From Planomonospora parontospora (lineage in GTDB: Bacteria > Actinomycetota > Actinomycetes > Streptosporangiales > Streptosporangiaceae), in contig BMQD01000019.1 of NCBI GenBank assembly GCA_014647935.1, positions 1-64,000 on the forward strand: DNA of 64,000 nt, given 5' to 3'. The notes beneath the pieces were generated by a model. It was not told the DNA's origin. It saw nothing but the letters and a program-made list of their open reading frames with translations, and did not search any database. A program made the translations under genes and the position numbers. Positions 34,107 to 44,300 of this stretch are shown here, one piece after another. Every line of letters begins with the position of its first letter. The stretch's first letter is position 1.

Positions 34107-35093
34107 TCAGACCGTGCGGCGCCACACGTCGATGGCCAGCACCTGGCGCATGCCCACCGAGAGGTAGAGGTCCAGCGCGGGGGTGCTGTTGTTGGCGTCG
34201 ACGTGCAGGTAGGTGCCGACCCGGCCGCGCCGCGCGTCGGCGGCGAACGCCGTGCGAAGCATGAACCGGCCCAGGCCCCGGCCGCGGTGGGCGGGCAGGA
34301 CGGCGAGCTGGCGGACGTAGCCGCAGTTCTCGTCGCCGGCGAACATGTCGGTGCCCAGCAGCATCGCGGCCGGTTCACCGTCGATCCGGGCCACCAGCAG
34401 CTGGGACCAGTCGGTGCTGGCCGAAGCATCGAGGTCGGCGGACCACTCGCCGAACCCCTTGGGGGTGAACCCGAAGTGGTCGGCGAAACCCGCCTGCTGG
34501 ACCGCGTGGCCCTGGCGGCGCACCTCCTCGGTCAGGCCGTCGTGCAGCGTCAGTCCGGCGGGCGGCGCGGGTTCGGCGACCTGGCCGGCGTGGTCGGCGA
34601 GGAGCCGGATGAAGCTGGTGGCGGGGGCGAATCCCCGGGCGGCGGCGACGGCGCGCTTGCCGCTGTCCTCCCGGTACAGGCCGATGTCCAGCACGGCGCG
34701 GTCGTGGCCGAGCCCGGCGGTGATCCGCCGCGCCCGCTCGGTCACGGCGTCCCAGAGCCCGCCGGTGAGGGCCTGGGCGTCGGGGTGGACCACCACGTCG
34801 ACGTCGACGTTGTCGCTGGCGCCCTTCCGGCAGGCCCAGGCCCAGGCGACGAGGCGGCCGCCGGCGTCGTGGACGAGCCAGCCGTCCCGCTCCCGGTCGA
34901 AGGCGGGGTCGTTCAACTGGTCGGCGACGTCGTCCAGGGTCATGTCGGCCTTGCCGATCACCTGCGTGTCGCACAGGGAGATAAGCCCGTGGACGGCGGC
35001 GGCGTCGGCCGCCTCAGGCCGCCGGGCCGTGTACCCGGCGGGAGGCGCATATGCGGTGGGGGTCGCGGCGGCGTCCGGTGTGGTGGTGTTCAT
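34107..35093 (-). CDS. GNAT-family N-acetyltransferase with two GNAT domains
   Basis: This 328-aa protein from ATG 35093 has two GNAT folds. The N-terminal one (about 20-155) is degenerate. The C-terminal one (about 175-325) has the acetyl-CoA loop VRQLAVLPAHRGRGLGRFMLRTAFA followed by VGTYLHVDANNSTPALDLYLSVGM. Tandem-GNAT proteins of actinomycetes include mycothiol synthase and antibiotic acetyltransferases. This one lacks enough specific similarity for me to name a substrate. Confidence 0.85.
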   Translation of the reverse strand: MNTTTPDAAATPTAYAPPAGYTARRPEAADAAAVHGLISLCDTQVIGKADMTLDDVADQLNDPAFDRERDGWLVHDAGGRLVAWAWACRKGASDNVDVDVVVHPDAQALTGGLWDAVTERARRITAGLGHDRAVLDIGLYREDSGKRAVAAARGFAPATSFIRLLADHAGQVAEPAPPAGLTLHDGLTEEVRRQGHAVQQAGFADHFGFTPKGFGEWSADLDASASTDWSQLLVARIDGEPAAMLLGTDMFAGDENCGYVRQLAVLPAHRGRGLGRFMLRTAFAADARRGRVGTYLHVDANNSTPALDLYLSVGMRQVLAIDVWRRTV

Positions 35094-35298
35094 GTCTGCG
35101 AGCGTGCCCGGCCCGACTTGGGATCGGCTGGGTCGCGGCTTGGCCCGGAGTGTCGAGCGCCCGGTTGATGGGCTCACCAAGGTCCACCTCGGCGAGTTCG
35201 GCGTCCAGGTGGCGGGCCAGGGCGGCGACGCGGCGGGCGACTTCGCCCAGCAGCCATCCGGTCTCGGTTACCGCCTGCGGTTGCGACAGACTGAGGGC

Positions 35299-35865
35299 AT
35301 GACCGAGGTGCGACCCGCTCCGAATGCCGACGCGGCTCGATGGCTGCTCCGGGCCGATGTCGAGTGGTGGGATCTTGTTCGCTACGGCCCACCGGGCTTC
35401 GACGTGTACGTGCGTATCGCCTTTGCCCATGGGGCGGAGGGCGTCTACCCGCAGGGAGAAGATCGCGCCGTTCACGTGGCACTCGCGACTCTCGCGACAT
35501 GCACGACCACGCCTTCCAGCGGATACGCGGCGATCTGGGAGGGATGGGGCGGACACCCGCCGGATCCCGAAGCGCCACGGGTGGCCATTCCGAATCGGGA
35601 GATGCTGCTCTTCACCGGCCCTGTCGAAGTACTGAGCGACGCGCCCACTCTCGCCTGGTACGGCTCTGCGCTGGGCTGTCAAGACCCGCACCTCGTGTGG
35701 CCCGAAGATCAAGCCTGGTGCCTGGCCTGCGAGGTCGATGAGGAGATCGAATTCACCGTCGGATGTTCCGTCGAGGCGTCCCAGGCTCTGGCCAAAGCCC
35801 TGCCCGGTGCTGTTCGACGGGTGCACTACGGAGATCCGGCACCGATGTACCTCGACCAGGCCTAG
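35299..35865 (+). CDS. Conserved hypothetical protein
   Basis: This 188-aa protein starts at ATG 35299: MTEVRPAPNADAARWLLRADVEWWDLVRYGPPGFDVYVRIAF. It also has YAAIWEGWGG, a REMLLFTGPVEVL strand and a C-terminal EIEFTVGCSVEASQALAKAL. Similar proteins are seen in actinomycetes without known function. Codon usage is less extreme than that of the neighbours, which may indicate recent acquisition. It stands alone between the GNAT gene and the NRPS operon. Confidence 0.7.
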   Translation: MTEVRPAPNADAARWLLRADVEWWDLVRYGPPGFDVYVRIAFAHGAEGVYPQGEDRAVHVALATLATCTTTPSSGYAAIWEGWGGHPPDPEAPRVAIPNREMLLFTGPVEVLSDAPTLAWYGSALGCQDPHLVWPEDQAWCLACEVDEEIEFTVGCSVEASQALAKALPGAVRRVHYGDPAPMYLDQA

Positions 35866-36276
35866 CACCGGCAGCACTCGCACGTCGGCACGAGAGTGCG
35901 TCGATCGCGTCAGGGACGTCCGACGGGCGTCACGGGATGTCACCGGACATCGTCGCCATCTACGACGTGGAACTGGACTCCGGCCCGCTCTCGATGACCT
36001 CGATCACTGCCGTCGCGATACCCCGCCGCCGGACTTCCGCGTTCACGAACAAGTCCGCCGAAGCGGAGCAAGCTCACCGGAGTGCGCAACACGGAGCGCG
36101 GGCACCGGCGGAACGTCGCGGACGCTCCTGGAGAGACACCCGAGATAATTAGTTCTGCTAAATATCTTTAGGGTAACAGAGCGATCTTTGCCCTATCTCC
36201 GCCGGACGCCTTTTGCCACCCTTGCCCGCGTACGACCCCGTACACCCTTTTTCCGCATACCAGAGGAGAGCAAAGG
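35866..36276. other. 411-bp region before the NRPS operon
   Basis: An open frame at 35937-36152 (71 aa, MSPDIVAIYDVELDSGPLS...) has a plausible first half and a low-complexity Arg-rich second half. It may be a gene fragment, and I do not call it a gene. The last 130 bp are unusually A+T-rich and hold a dyad (separate entry) and the NRPS promoter. Confidence 0.5.
36152..36177. promoter_or_regulatory. A+T-rich 26-bp dyad upstream of the NRPS operon
   Basis: The site reads GTT-ctg-CTAAA-tatc-TTTAG-ggt-AAC: perfect inner 5-bp arms and outer 3-bp arms around imperfect triplets. It lies 100 bp before the NRPS start, in the only A+T-rich patch of the area. It partly resembles TTAGG-type metalloregulator boxes but does not match the 19-bp iron box well. 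Confidence 0.5.
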
Positions 36277-39200
36277 GTGGCTGGCAGCCTCGCGCTGCTC
36301 GAACCGGTCCACAAGGCCTTCGAGCAGCAGGTACGACGCACTCCGCAGCACACCGCGGTCATCACCGGGACGACCCGCACGACCTATGCCGAACTGAACG
36401 CCCTGGCCAACCGGATCGCCCACGAGCTCGCCTCCCGGGGAGTGGGGCGGGGCTCGACCGTCGGCGTGTGCCTGGACCGCGACGAGACGCTGATCGCGGC
36501 GCTCCTCGGGGTCTGGAAGACCGGCGCCGCCTACGTCCCGCTGGACGCGGCCTTCCCGGCCGACCGCCTGGGATTCGTCATCGAGGACGCCGGGGTGTCG
36601 CACACGGTGGCCTCCGCGGAGCAGGCCGGGCGGCTGCCGGAGCGCGGCCTCGTCCCGGTGGAGACGGTCGGCCACCGCCCGTGCGGTGATCCGGGGCTGC
36701 CGAGCGACCCGGGCGATCCGGCCTACGTCATGTACACCTCCGGATCGACCGGCCGCCCCAAGGGCGTCGTGATCGAGCACCGCAGTGTGATGACTCTGCT
36801 GCGCTGGGACTCCGGGCACTTCGGCGCCGAGGAGCTCGCCGGTTTCCTCGCCTCGACCTCGGTCTGCTTCGATCCGTCGGTCCCACAGCTCTACCTGCCC
36901 CTCCTTGTGGGCGGCACGGTGATCATGGCCGACAACCCCCTGGCGCTGCACACCCTGCCCGCCAGGGACGAGGTCACGATGATCAGCGCGGCGGCCTCGG
37001 CGCTGACCGCGCTGCTGCGGGAGCCGCTGCCGGCGAACGTGCGCACGGTGCTGTCCAGCGGCGAGCCGGTGAGCCGGGCGCTGGCCGACCGGGTCTTCGC
37101 CAACCCCGGCGTGCGGCGCATGGTGAACCTGTACGGGCCGACCGAGTGCACCGTGCACTGCTGCGCCCACGAGATCTCCCGGGACGAGAAGGGGGAGCCG
37201 CCGATAGGCACGCCGTACGCCTGGTCGGAGCTGTCGGTGCGCGACGCCGACGGCGCGGAGCTCGGCGACGGCGAGCTCGGCGAGCTGTGGGTGGCCGGCC
37301 CGCTGGTCGGACGGGGCTACCTGAACCGGCCCGAGCTGACCGCCGAGCGGTTCGTGGCCGACGCCGCCGGCGTGCGCCACTACCGCACCGGCGACCTGGT
37401 CCGCAGGGAGGGCGGGGTCCACTTCTACCAGGGGCGGATCGACGACCAGGTGAAGGTCGCGGGCTTCCGCGTCGAGCTCGGCGAGGTGCAGGGCAGGCTG
37501 GTACGCCACCCGCTGGTCGGCCACGCCGTCGTGCTCGCCCCCACCGACGAGGAGGGCACCCGGCGGCTGGTCGCCTACGTCGAGCCGGCCGGTCCCGGCC
37601 TCGACGCCGGGGAGCTGAGGTCCTGGCTGCGCGGCTGGCTGCCCGACTACATGATCCCCGCCAGGATCGTGTTCCTCGACGCCATCCCCGTGGGCCCCAC
37701 GGGGAAGGCCGACCGCTCCCGGTTGCCCGCGGTGGCGTTCCCCTCCCCCGCCCGGGGCTCCTCCCCCCAGGATCCCCCGGTCCAGGACGGCGCGCCGGTC
37801 CGGCATCCCTCCGCGCACGGCTCCCCCGCCCCCGGCGGGACCGAACGAGGCCGGGACGAGACCGGACGGGCCTCCGACGAGACCGGGCGGGCCCGGGACG
37901 AGACCGAGCGGCGGCTGGCCGCCGTCACCGCCGAGGTGCTCGGCGTCGAGCGGGTCGGCGTCCACGACCACTTCCTCGACCTGGGCGGGCACTCCCTGGC
38001 CGCCGCCAGGATCTGCGCCAGGATCGAGCACGAGTTCGGGGTCCGGGTCCCGCTGACGGCGTTCCTGGCCCGGCCCACGGTCGCCGAGCTGGCGCCGTAC
38101 GTCGCCGGGGCCGCCCCGGCCGGGACGGCCCCGCTGGTCCGCCACGCCGGGCGGACCCGCTATCCGCTGACCGGCGTCCAGCGCGGCATGTCCCTGCTGC
38201 GCGAGGTCAGCCACAACCCCGGTGCCACCGCCATCGCCTTCCGGCTCGGGCTGCGCGGCCTCACCTCGGCGGAGCCGCTGCGGGCCGCGCTGGACGGGAT
38301 CGTGCACCGCCACGAGGCGCTGCGCTCCGTCATCGTGGACGGCGAAGCCGCCGAGGTCCGGCCGGCGTCGCCGGTCCCGCTGGCCGAGCACCGCCCGGCC
38401 TCGGAGGAGGAGGCCGGCGAACTGCGGCGGGCCGCGGTCGCCCGCGGCTTCGACGTCTCGCGGGAGTCGCCGCTGCTGCGGGCCACCCTGCTGTGGTCGG
38501 GGCCGGACAGCGCGGAGCTGGTGCTGCTGACCGACCACACCGCGTTCGACGGCTGGTCGCTGGGGGTGGTCATGCGGGAGCTCCTCGACGGGCTCACCCT
38601 GTCCGGCGCCCTGCCGGATCCGCCGCTCCAGTTCGGCGACGCCGCGCTGCGCGAGCAGGAGACCACCCCGGACGCCGAGGCGCTGCGCGCCTTCTGGGCC
38701 GAGGAGCTCGCCGGGGCGGTCCCGCCGTACGAGCTGCTGCCCCGCACCGACGACCGTCCCAGCCGGCTGCGCGGCGAGCGCCTGGTGCGCCGGATCGATC
38801 CGGCGACGGCCGCGCGGGCCGGCGAGCTCGCGGCCGAGTGCGGCACCACCCCGTTCGCCGTCCACCTGACCGTGCTCGGCATGCTGGTCGCCGGGCTGAC
38901 CGACCGGCGCGACGTCCTCCTCGGCGCCGCCGTGGCCGACCGCGCCGCCCCCGGCCTGGAGTCCGTGGTCGGCCTGCTGGTCGACGTGGTGCCGGTACGG
39001 CTGCGCCTGGAGGACGGGCTGCCGCTGCGCGAGGCGGTACGGCGGGCGGGGGCCGCGACCGCCCGCGCGATGGACCACCGGGCGCTGCCCGCGCGGGAGC
39101 GGGCCGACGCCGGCGGCGTCGAGCGCCCGCCCGGCGCGGTCCTGACACCTGTCACGCTCTCCGTCCAGCCGCCCGAGGTGCCCGTCTCCGTGGAGCGCGG

Positions 39201-41322
39201 GGGCGTCGGCGTGGACCTGCTCGGCGAGCTGGCCGCGGGCGGCGCACAGGCGCCGCTGATCGTCTACGTCAACGCCACGGCGGACGGGCCCGAGCTCCAG
39301 GTCGAGTACGACCTGGAGCACCTGGACCGGGCCGGGGCCGAGGTCCTCACCGACCGCCTCCTCCGCCTGCTGGCGGACGTGCTGGCCCGTCCCGACCGGC
39401 CGCTGTCGGAGTTCGAGGTGGTCGGCGCGGAGGAGCGGGCCGCACTGCTGGCCGCGGGGACCGGCGTGCCGCTGCCCGCCGGCGCGCCGCGGACCGTGGT
39501 GGAGGCGGTGCTGGAGCAGGCCGCCCGGCGCCCGGACGCGCCGGCGGTCGCCGACGCCGGCGGCGTCCTCACCTATGGCGAGCTGACCGGTCTGGCGCGG
39601 CGGGTGGCCGCAGCGCTCGGCCCGGCGGCCGCGGGCGCCTGCGTGGGCGTGTGCCTGCCCCGCGACCGGTACCTCCCCGCGGCGCTGCTGGGCGTGCTGC
39701 TCGCCGGAGCCGCCTACGTCCCGCTCGATCCCGGCCACCCGCCCCCGCGCCTGCGCCACCAGGTCGACGACGCCGACATCAAGATCATCGCCGCGGCGGG
39801 CGAGGCGCTGGCGGCGGCCCGGGAGCTGGGCGGCACCGTCGCCGACCTGTCCTGGCTCCCGTCGGCGCAGGCCGTACCCGGCCGGGTCGCACCGGAGCGG
39901 GCCGTACCGGAGCAGGCCACGCCTGGCGGAGGCGTGCCGGAGCAGCCCGTATCGGAGCGGACCGGCTCCGGCGGGGCCGTACCGGGACAGGGCGGCTCCG
40001 GCGGCCTGCCGCGGGTGGGCCCCGGCGACCTCGCCTACGTCCTGTACACCTCCGGCTCCACCGGCAGTCCCAAGGGCGTCGAGGTCACCCACGCCAACCT
40101 CGCCGCGTTCGCCACCTCGATGACGGTCGCCCCGGGGATCGGGCCCGGCGACGTGATGCTCGGCCTGACGCCGTTCTCGTTCGACGTGTTCGGCTTCGAC
40201 CTGTGGGTGAGCCTCTGCCACGGCCTGCGGCTGGAGCTGCTGGGCCGGGACGACGCGCTCGACGCGCGGGCCGTGGCGCGGCGGATCGAGGAGAGCGGGG
40301 TCACGCTGATGACCGCGACCCCGACGACGCTGCGCATGCTGGTCGCCTCCGGCTGGCGCGGCGGGAAGGTGCGGGTGGTCAGCATCGGCGAGGTGCTCGA
40401 CCCCTCCCTCGCGGGCGACCTGCTGGAGCGGGTCTCCGAGCTGTGGAACGCCTACGGCCCCACCGAGACCACGATCTACTCCACCATGGCCCGGGTCACG
40501 GCCCCGGTCGGCGACCAGGTGCCGATCGGCACGCCGCTGGCCGGGGAACGGGCCTACGTGCTGGACCGGGCGGGCCGCCTGCTGCCCGCCGGGACGCCCG
40601 GCGAGCTGTGGATCGGCGGCGCCGGCGTGGCCCGCGGCTACCGGGGGCGGCCGGAGACGACCGCCGCGGCCTTCACCGACGACCCGCTGGACCCGCCGGG
40701 CGGGCGCCGCTACCGCACCGGCGACCTGGCCCGCTGGCGGCCCGACGGCACGCTCGACTTCCTGGGCCGCCGGGACCGGCAGGTGAAGGTCCGCGGGCAC
40801 CGGATCGAGCCGGGCGAGATCGAGGCGGCGCTCCGGGAGCACGTGGCCGACGCGGTCGTGACCGTGCACGGCGGCGACCACCTGGTCGGGTACCTCGCCG
40901 CACCGCCCGGGACCGACACCGGCGAACTGGAGCGTTCCCTGAGCGCCCGGCTCCCCGATCACCTGGTCCCCCGCCGCTGGGTGGTCCTGGACGCCCTGCC
41001 CGTCACGGCCTCCGGCAAGGTGGACCGCGCCGCGCTGCCCGAGCCCGGCGGCGCGGCCCCGAAGGCGCCGCCGGGCACCGAGGCCGAGTTGCTGGTGGCC
41101 GAGATGTGGGCCGCCGTGCTGGACCGCTCCGGCATCGGGGCGCACGACGACTTCTTCGCCCTCGGCGGTCACTCCGCGACCGCCGCCCTGGTGGCGGCCC
41201 GGCTGGGCGACGCGCTGGACCTGCGGGTGCCGGTGCGCCTGCTGTTCGAGCACCGCACGCTGTCCGACTACGCCGCCCGCCTGGAGGCCCTGCTCCTGGC
41301 CGACCTGGAGGAGACCCCGTGA
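36277..41322 (+). CDS. Non-ribosomal peptide synthetase, A-T-C-A-T
   Basis: This is a 1681-aa two-module NRPS. A1 is about residues 10-490 (YTSGSTGRPKG; FDPSVPQLY; NLYGPTE; GKADR lysine). T1 is about 545-612 (LGGHSLAA, Ser near 571). C is about 628-1060 with DHTAFDGWS, where the first His of HHxxxDG is Asp but the catalytic second His remains. A2 is about 1071-1585 (YTSGSTGSPKG; FDVFGFD; NAYGPTE; GKVDR). T2 is about 1605-1670 (LGGHSATA). There is no leading C domain, so this protein starts the chain. My hand-read codes are DPPSLSLVHK (A1, a Ser/Cys-like pattern at best) and DVFTVIAIYK (A2, unassigned). The linkers are Pro/Gly/Glu repeats. GTG 36277 follows GAGGAG. Confidence 0.92.
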   Translation: MAGSLALLEPVHKAFEQQVRRTPQHTAVITGTTRTTYAELNALANRIAHELASRGVGRGSTVGVCLDRDETLIAALLGVWKTGAAYVPLDAAFPADRLGFVIEDAGVSHTVASAEQAGRLPERGLVPVETVGHRPCGDPGLPSDPGDPAYVMYTSGSTGRPKGVVIEHRSVMTLLRWDSGHFGAEELAGFLASTSVCFDPSVPQLYLPLLVGGTVIMADNPLALHTLPARDEVTMISAAASALTALLREPLPANVRTVLSSGEPVSRALADRVFANPGVRRMVNLYGPTECTVHCCAHEISRDEKGEPPIGTPYAWSELSVRDADGAELGDGELGELWVAGPLVGRGYLNRPELTAERFVADAAGVRHYRTGDLVRREGGVHFYQGRIDDQVKVAGFRVELGEVQGRLVRHPLVGHAVVLAPTDEEGTRRLVAYVEPAGPGLDAGELRSWLRGWLPDYMIPARIVFLDAIPVGPTGKADRSRLPAVAFPSPARGSSPQDPPVQDGAPVRHPSAHGSPAPGGTERGRDETGRASDETGRARDETERRLAAVTAEVLGVERVGVHDHFLDLGGHSLAAARICARIEHEFGVRVPLTAFLARPTVAELAPYVAGAAPAGTAPLVRHAGRTRYPLTGVQRGMSLLREVSHNPGATAIAFRLGLRGLTSAEPLRAALDGIVHRHEALRSVIVDGEAAEVRPASPVPLAEHRPASEEEAGELRRAAVARGFDVSRESPLLRATLLWSGPDSAELVLLTDHTAFDGWSLGVVMRELLDGLTLSGALPDPPLQFGDAALREQETTPDAEALRAFWAEELAGAVPPYELLPRTDDRPSRLRGERLVRRIDPATAARAGELAAECGTTPFAVHLTVLGMLVAGLTDRRDVLLGAAVADRAAPGLESVVGLLVDVVPVRLRLEDGLPLREAVRRAGAATARAMDHRALPARERADAGGVERPPGAVLTPVTLSVQPPEVPVSVERGGVGVDLLGELAAGGAQAPLIVYVNATADGPELQVEYDLEHLDRAGAEVLTDRLLRLLADVLARPDRPLSEFEVVGAEERAALLAAGTGVPLPAGAPRTVVEAVLEQAARRPDAPAVADAGGVLTYGELTGLARRVAAALGPAAAGACVGVCLPRDRYLPAALLGVLLAGAAYVPLDPGHPPPRLRHQVDDADIKIIAAAGEALAAARELGGTVADLSWLPSAQAVPGRVAPERAVPEQATPGGGVPEQPVSERTGSGGAVPGQGGSGGLPRVGPGDLAYVLYTSGSTGSPKGVEVTHANLAAFATSMTVAPGIGPGDVMLGLTPFSFDVFGFDLWVSLCHGLRLELLGRDDALDARAVARRIEESGVTLMTATPTTLRMLVASGWRGGKVRVVSIGEVLDPSLAGDLLERVSELWNAYGPTETTIYSTMARVTAPVGDQVPIGTPLAGERAYVLDRAGRLLPAGTPGELWIGGAGVARGYRGRPETTAAAFTDDPLDPPGGRRYRTGDLARWRPDGTLDFLGRRDRQVKVRGHRIEPGEIEAALREHVADAVVTVHGGDHLVGYLAAPPGTDTGELERSLSARLPDHLVPRRWVVLDALPVTASGKVDRAALPEPGGAAPKAPPGTEAELLVAEMWAAVLDRSGIGAHDDFFALGGHSATAALVAARLGDALDLRVPVRLLFEHRTLSDYAARLEALLLADLEETP

Positions 41323-41381
41323 CCGAGCCGCCCGCCGAGACCACCGATCCGGTCACCGAGCGGGCGAAGGAGGCCTCATGA
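41319..41381 (+). CDS. Bridging micro-ORF (20 aa) between the two NRPS genes
   Basis: GTG 41319 overlaps the first NRPS stop (GTGA), and its TGA overlaps the ATG of the second NRPS at 41378 (ATGA). The peptide is acidic and Thr/Pro-rich (MTEPPAETTDPVTERAKEAS), like a linker. It probably keeps the two synthetase subunits translationally coupled. Confidence 0.4.
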   Translation: MTEPPAETTDPVTERAKEAS

Positions 41382-44300
41382 CCGTCAGCGACGAGCGCCG
41401 GAGCGCTCTGGCGGCCCGGCTGGCGGCCGCGCGCCGGGCCGCCGCCCGGACCGTCCCGGCGATCCCCGCCAGGGAGGCGGCGGACGGCCCGGCCCCGCTG
41501 TCCCCCGCCCAGGCGCGGTTGTGGTTCCTCTCCCAGCTCGACGACCTGGCCGCCTACAACGTGCCCGCCGCGCTGCGGCTGCGCGGCCCGCTGGACACCG
41601 CCGCGCTGCTGGGCGCCGTGCGCGACCTCGCCGACCGGCACGAGGTGCTGCGCAGCCTGGTCACCGGCGAGGGCGCGACCCCGGTCGGCCCCGACCGGGT
41701 GCCGGTCGCGGTGGAGGACCTCGACGGCCCCGAGCTGCTGGAGGCGCGGCTGCAGGAGGAGCTCGCCCGCCCGTTCGCGCTGGACGCCGAGCCGCCCGCC
41801 CGCGTCCTGCTGCTGCGCCTGCCCGGCGGCGACGAGCACGTGCTGGCGCTGACCGTGCACCACATCGCCTTCGACGCCTGGTCGCGGAACCTGGCGCTGG
41901 CCGAGCTGGCCGCCCTGTACGCGGCCCGGCTCGGGGCGGCGGAGCCGCCCGAGCCGCCCCGGCTGCAGTACGCCGACTACGCGGCGTGGCTGGCCGGGCG
42001 GCCGGAGGGCGACCTCGCCTGGTGGACCGAGCGGCTGGCCGGGCTGGAGCCGGTCCTGGACCTGCCCGTGGACCGGCCCCGGCCGTCGGTCGCCGACTGG
42101 TCGGGCGCCGCCGTCCCGGTACGGCTTACGCCCGCGCTGACCGCCCGGGTCCGCGAGGCCGCCGCCGGGACCGGCTGCACGCCGTTCATGGTGCTGCTCG
42201 CCGTCTGGCAGGAGCTGCTGGGCCGGATCTCCGGCACCGACGACGTGCCGGTCGGCGTGCCCGAGGCGGGGCGGCTCCACCCGGACACCGCGCGCATGCT
42301 CGGCTGCTTCGTCAACACGCTGGTGCTGCGCGGCGACCGGTCCGGCGAGCCGACCGGGCGCGAGCTGCTGGCCCGGACCAGGGACGCCGTGCTGGACGCG
42401 CTCACCCACCGCGACGTGCCCTTCGAGCGGATCGTGGAACACCTGCACCCCGAGCGGAGCCTGGCCGTCACGCCGGTCTTCCAGGTGCTGCTCAACGTCC
42501 TGGACGACCGCCCCGCGGCGCTGGACTTCCCCGGCCTGACCGCCGAGCCCGTGCAGGCCGCGCCGCGCACCGCCAAGTACGACCTCAACCTCGCCTTCGT
42601 CAACGGGGGCGAGGCCTACGACGGCGAGCTGACCTACCGCACCGACCTGTTCGACGAGGCGACCGCGCGCCGCCTGACCGGCTGGTACCTGAACCTGCTG
42701 GAGGGCGTGCTCGCCGACCTGGACGCGCCGGCGGCGGCCGTACCGCTGGAGCCGGTGACCGGGCCCGTCGCCGCGGGCCCGCGGATCGGCATGGACCTGT
42801 CGCGGCCGCTGCACGAGGTGATCGGCGACCGCATCCGGAGCGCGCCGGAGGCGGTGGCCGCGGTGGACGCCGCCGGGTCCCTCACCTACGGCGAGGCGGA
42901 CCTGCTGGCGGACCGGCTGGCGCGCCACCTGTCCATGGCCGGCGTGCGGCCGGACGAGCCGGTCGGCGTGCTGGCCGGCCGGCACACCGGGCTGGTGCCC
43001 GCGCTGCTCGGCGTGCTGCGGGCGGGCGGCGCGTACATGCCGATGGAGCCCGCCTATCCCGACGACCGCCTCGCCTACATGGTGGAGACGGCCGGCGCGC
43101 GCGTCGTGCTGGCCGACCGCGAGCACGCCGGGCGGGTCCCCGGCACGCTGGTCCTGCCCGACCTGCTGGCCACGGAGCCGGAGGGGCCCGACGGGCCGGG
43201 CGGGCCGGTGGACGCCGGCGTCACCCCCGGCCACCTGGTGCACGTGATCTTCACGTCGGGGTCCACCGGGCGGCCCAAGGGCGTCGGGATCGAGCACCGC
43301 TCGGCGCTGCACTACCTGCACGGCGTGGCCGAGCTGGTGCCCGACGCCCACGCCTCCTACGGCGTGGTCTCCACGATCGCCTCCGACCTGGTGATGACCT
43401 GCCTGTACGGCGCGCTCACCCGGGGCGCGGCGGTGCACTTCGTCGACCAGGAGACCGCCACCGACCCGGAGGCGTACGCCGCCCGCCTCGAGGCGCATCC
43501 CGTCGACGTGGTCAAGATGGTGCCCAGCCACCTGGAGCTGCTGGCCGCCCACGGCGACCTGGCCCGGGTGCTCCCGCGGCGGCTGCTGATCCTCGCCGGT
43601 GAGGCGACGTCGTGGGAACTGGCCGGGCGCGTCCGCGCGGCCCGCCCCGACCTGGAGGTGCAGATCCACTGCGGGCCGACGGAGACGACGGTCTCGGTGC
43701 TCGGCGGCCGGGTGCCGGACGGGCCGCCGGGGCCGGGCTCGGTCCCGCTGGGCCGTCCGCTGCCCGGCGTCGAGTGCCACGTCGTGGACTCCGCGGGCCG
43801 TCCGCTGCCCGCCGGGGTTCCGGGCGACCTGTGGGTGGCGAGCCCCAGTCTGGCCCGCGGCTACCTGAACCGGCCCGACCTGACCGCCGAGCGGTTCGTG
43901 CCCGACCCGGTGACCGGGACCGGCCGCTGCTACCGCACGGGCGACCTGGTCCGGCTGAACTCCGCCGGGCTGGTGGAGTTCCTCGGCCGGGTCGACGACC
44001 AGGTCAAGATCAGAGGCTTCCGGGTGGAGCTGGGCGAGGTGAAGGCCGCGCTGCAGGAGCAGCCCGGGGTCCGCGAGGCCGCGGTGCTGCCGGTCGGCGA
44101 GGGCCGCTCCCGGCGGCTGGCCGCCTGGGTGACGCCCGCCTCCGTGGACCCGGCCGCGGTCCGGGCGGGGCTGCGCGAGCGGCTGCCCGACTACATGGTC
44201 CCGCCCTCGATCACCGTCCTCGACGAGCTGCCGCTCACCCCGCTGGGCAAGGTCGACCGGGCCCGCCTGCCGCTCCCCGAGGCGGCGCCCGCCGCGGCAC

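Noticed and set aside
35937-36152. 71-codon ORF before the NRPS operon (MSPDIVAIYDVELDSGPLS...)
   Set aside because: Only the first third looks protein-like and the rest is Arg/Ala low complexity. It is at most a fragment.
36152-36177. IdeR/DmdR iron box upstream of the NRPS
   Set aside because: The dyad contains TTAG/CTAA elements but does not fit the 19-bp iron-box consensus. It is kept as an unassigned dyad.
36193-41253. Minus-strand open frame of about 1690 codons opposite the first NRPS gene (and another of about 1770 codons at 41003-46327)
   Set aside because: Such frames arise from the extreme third-position G+C of the true genes. The translations are His/Gln/Gly/Arg-rich without any domain, while the plus strand shows complete NRPS motifs.
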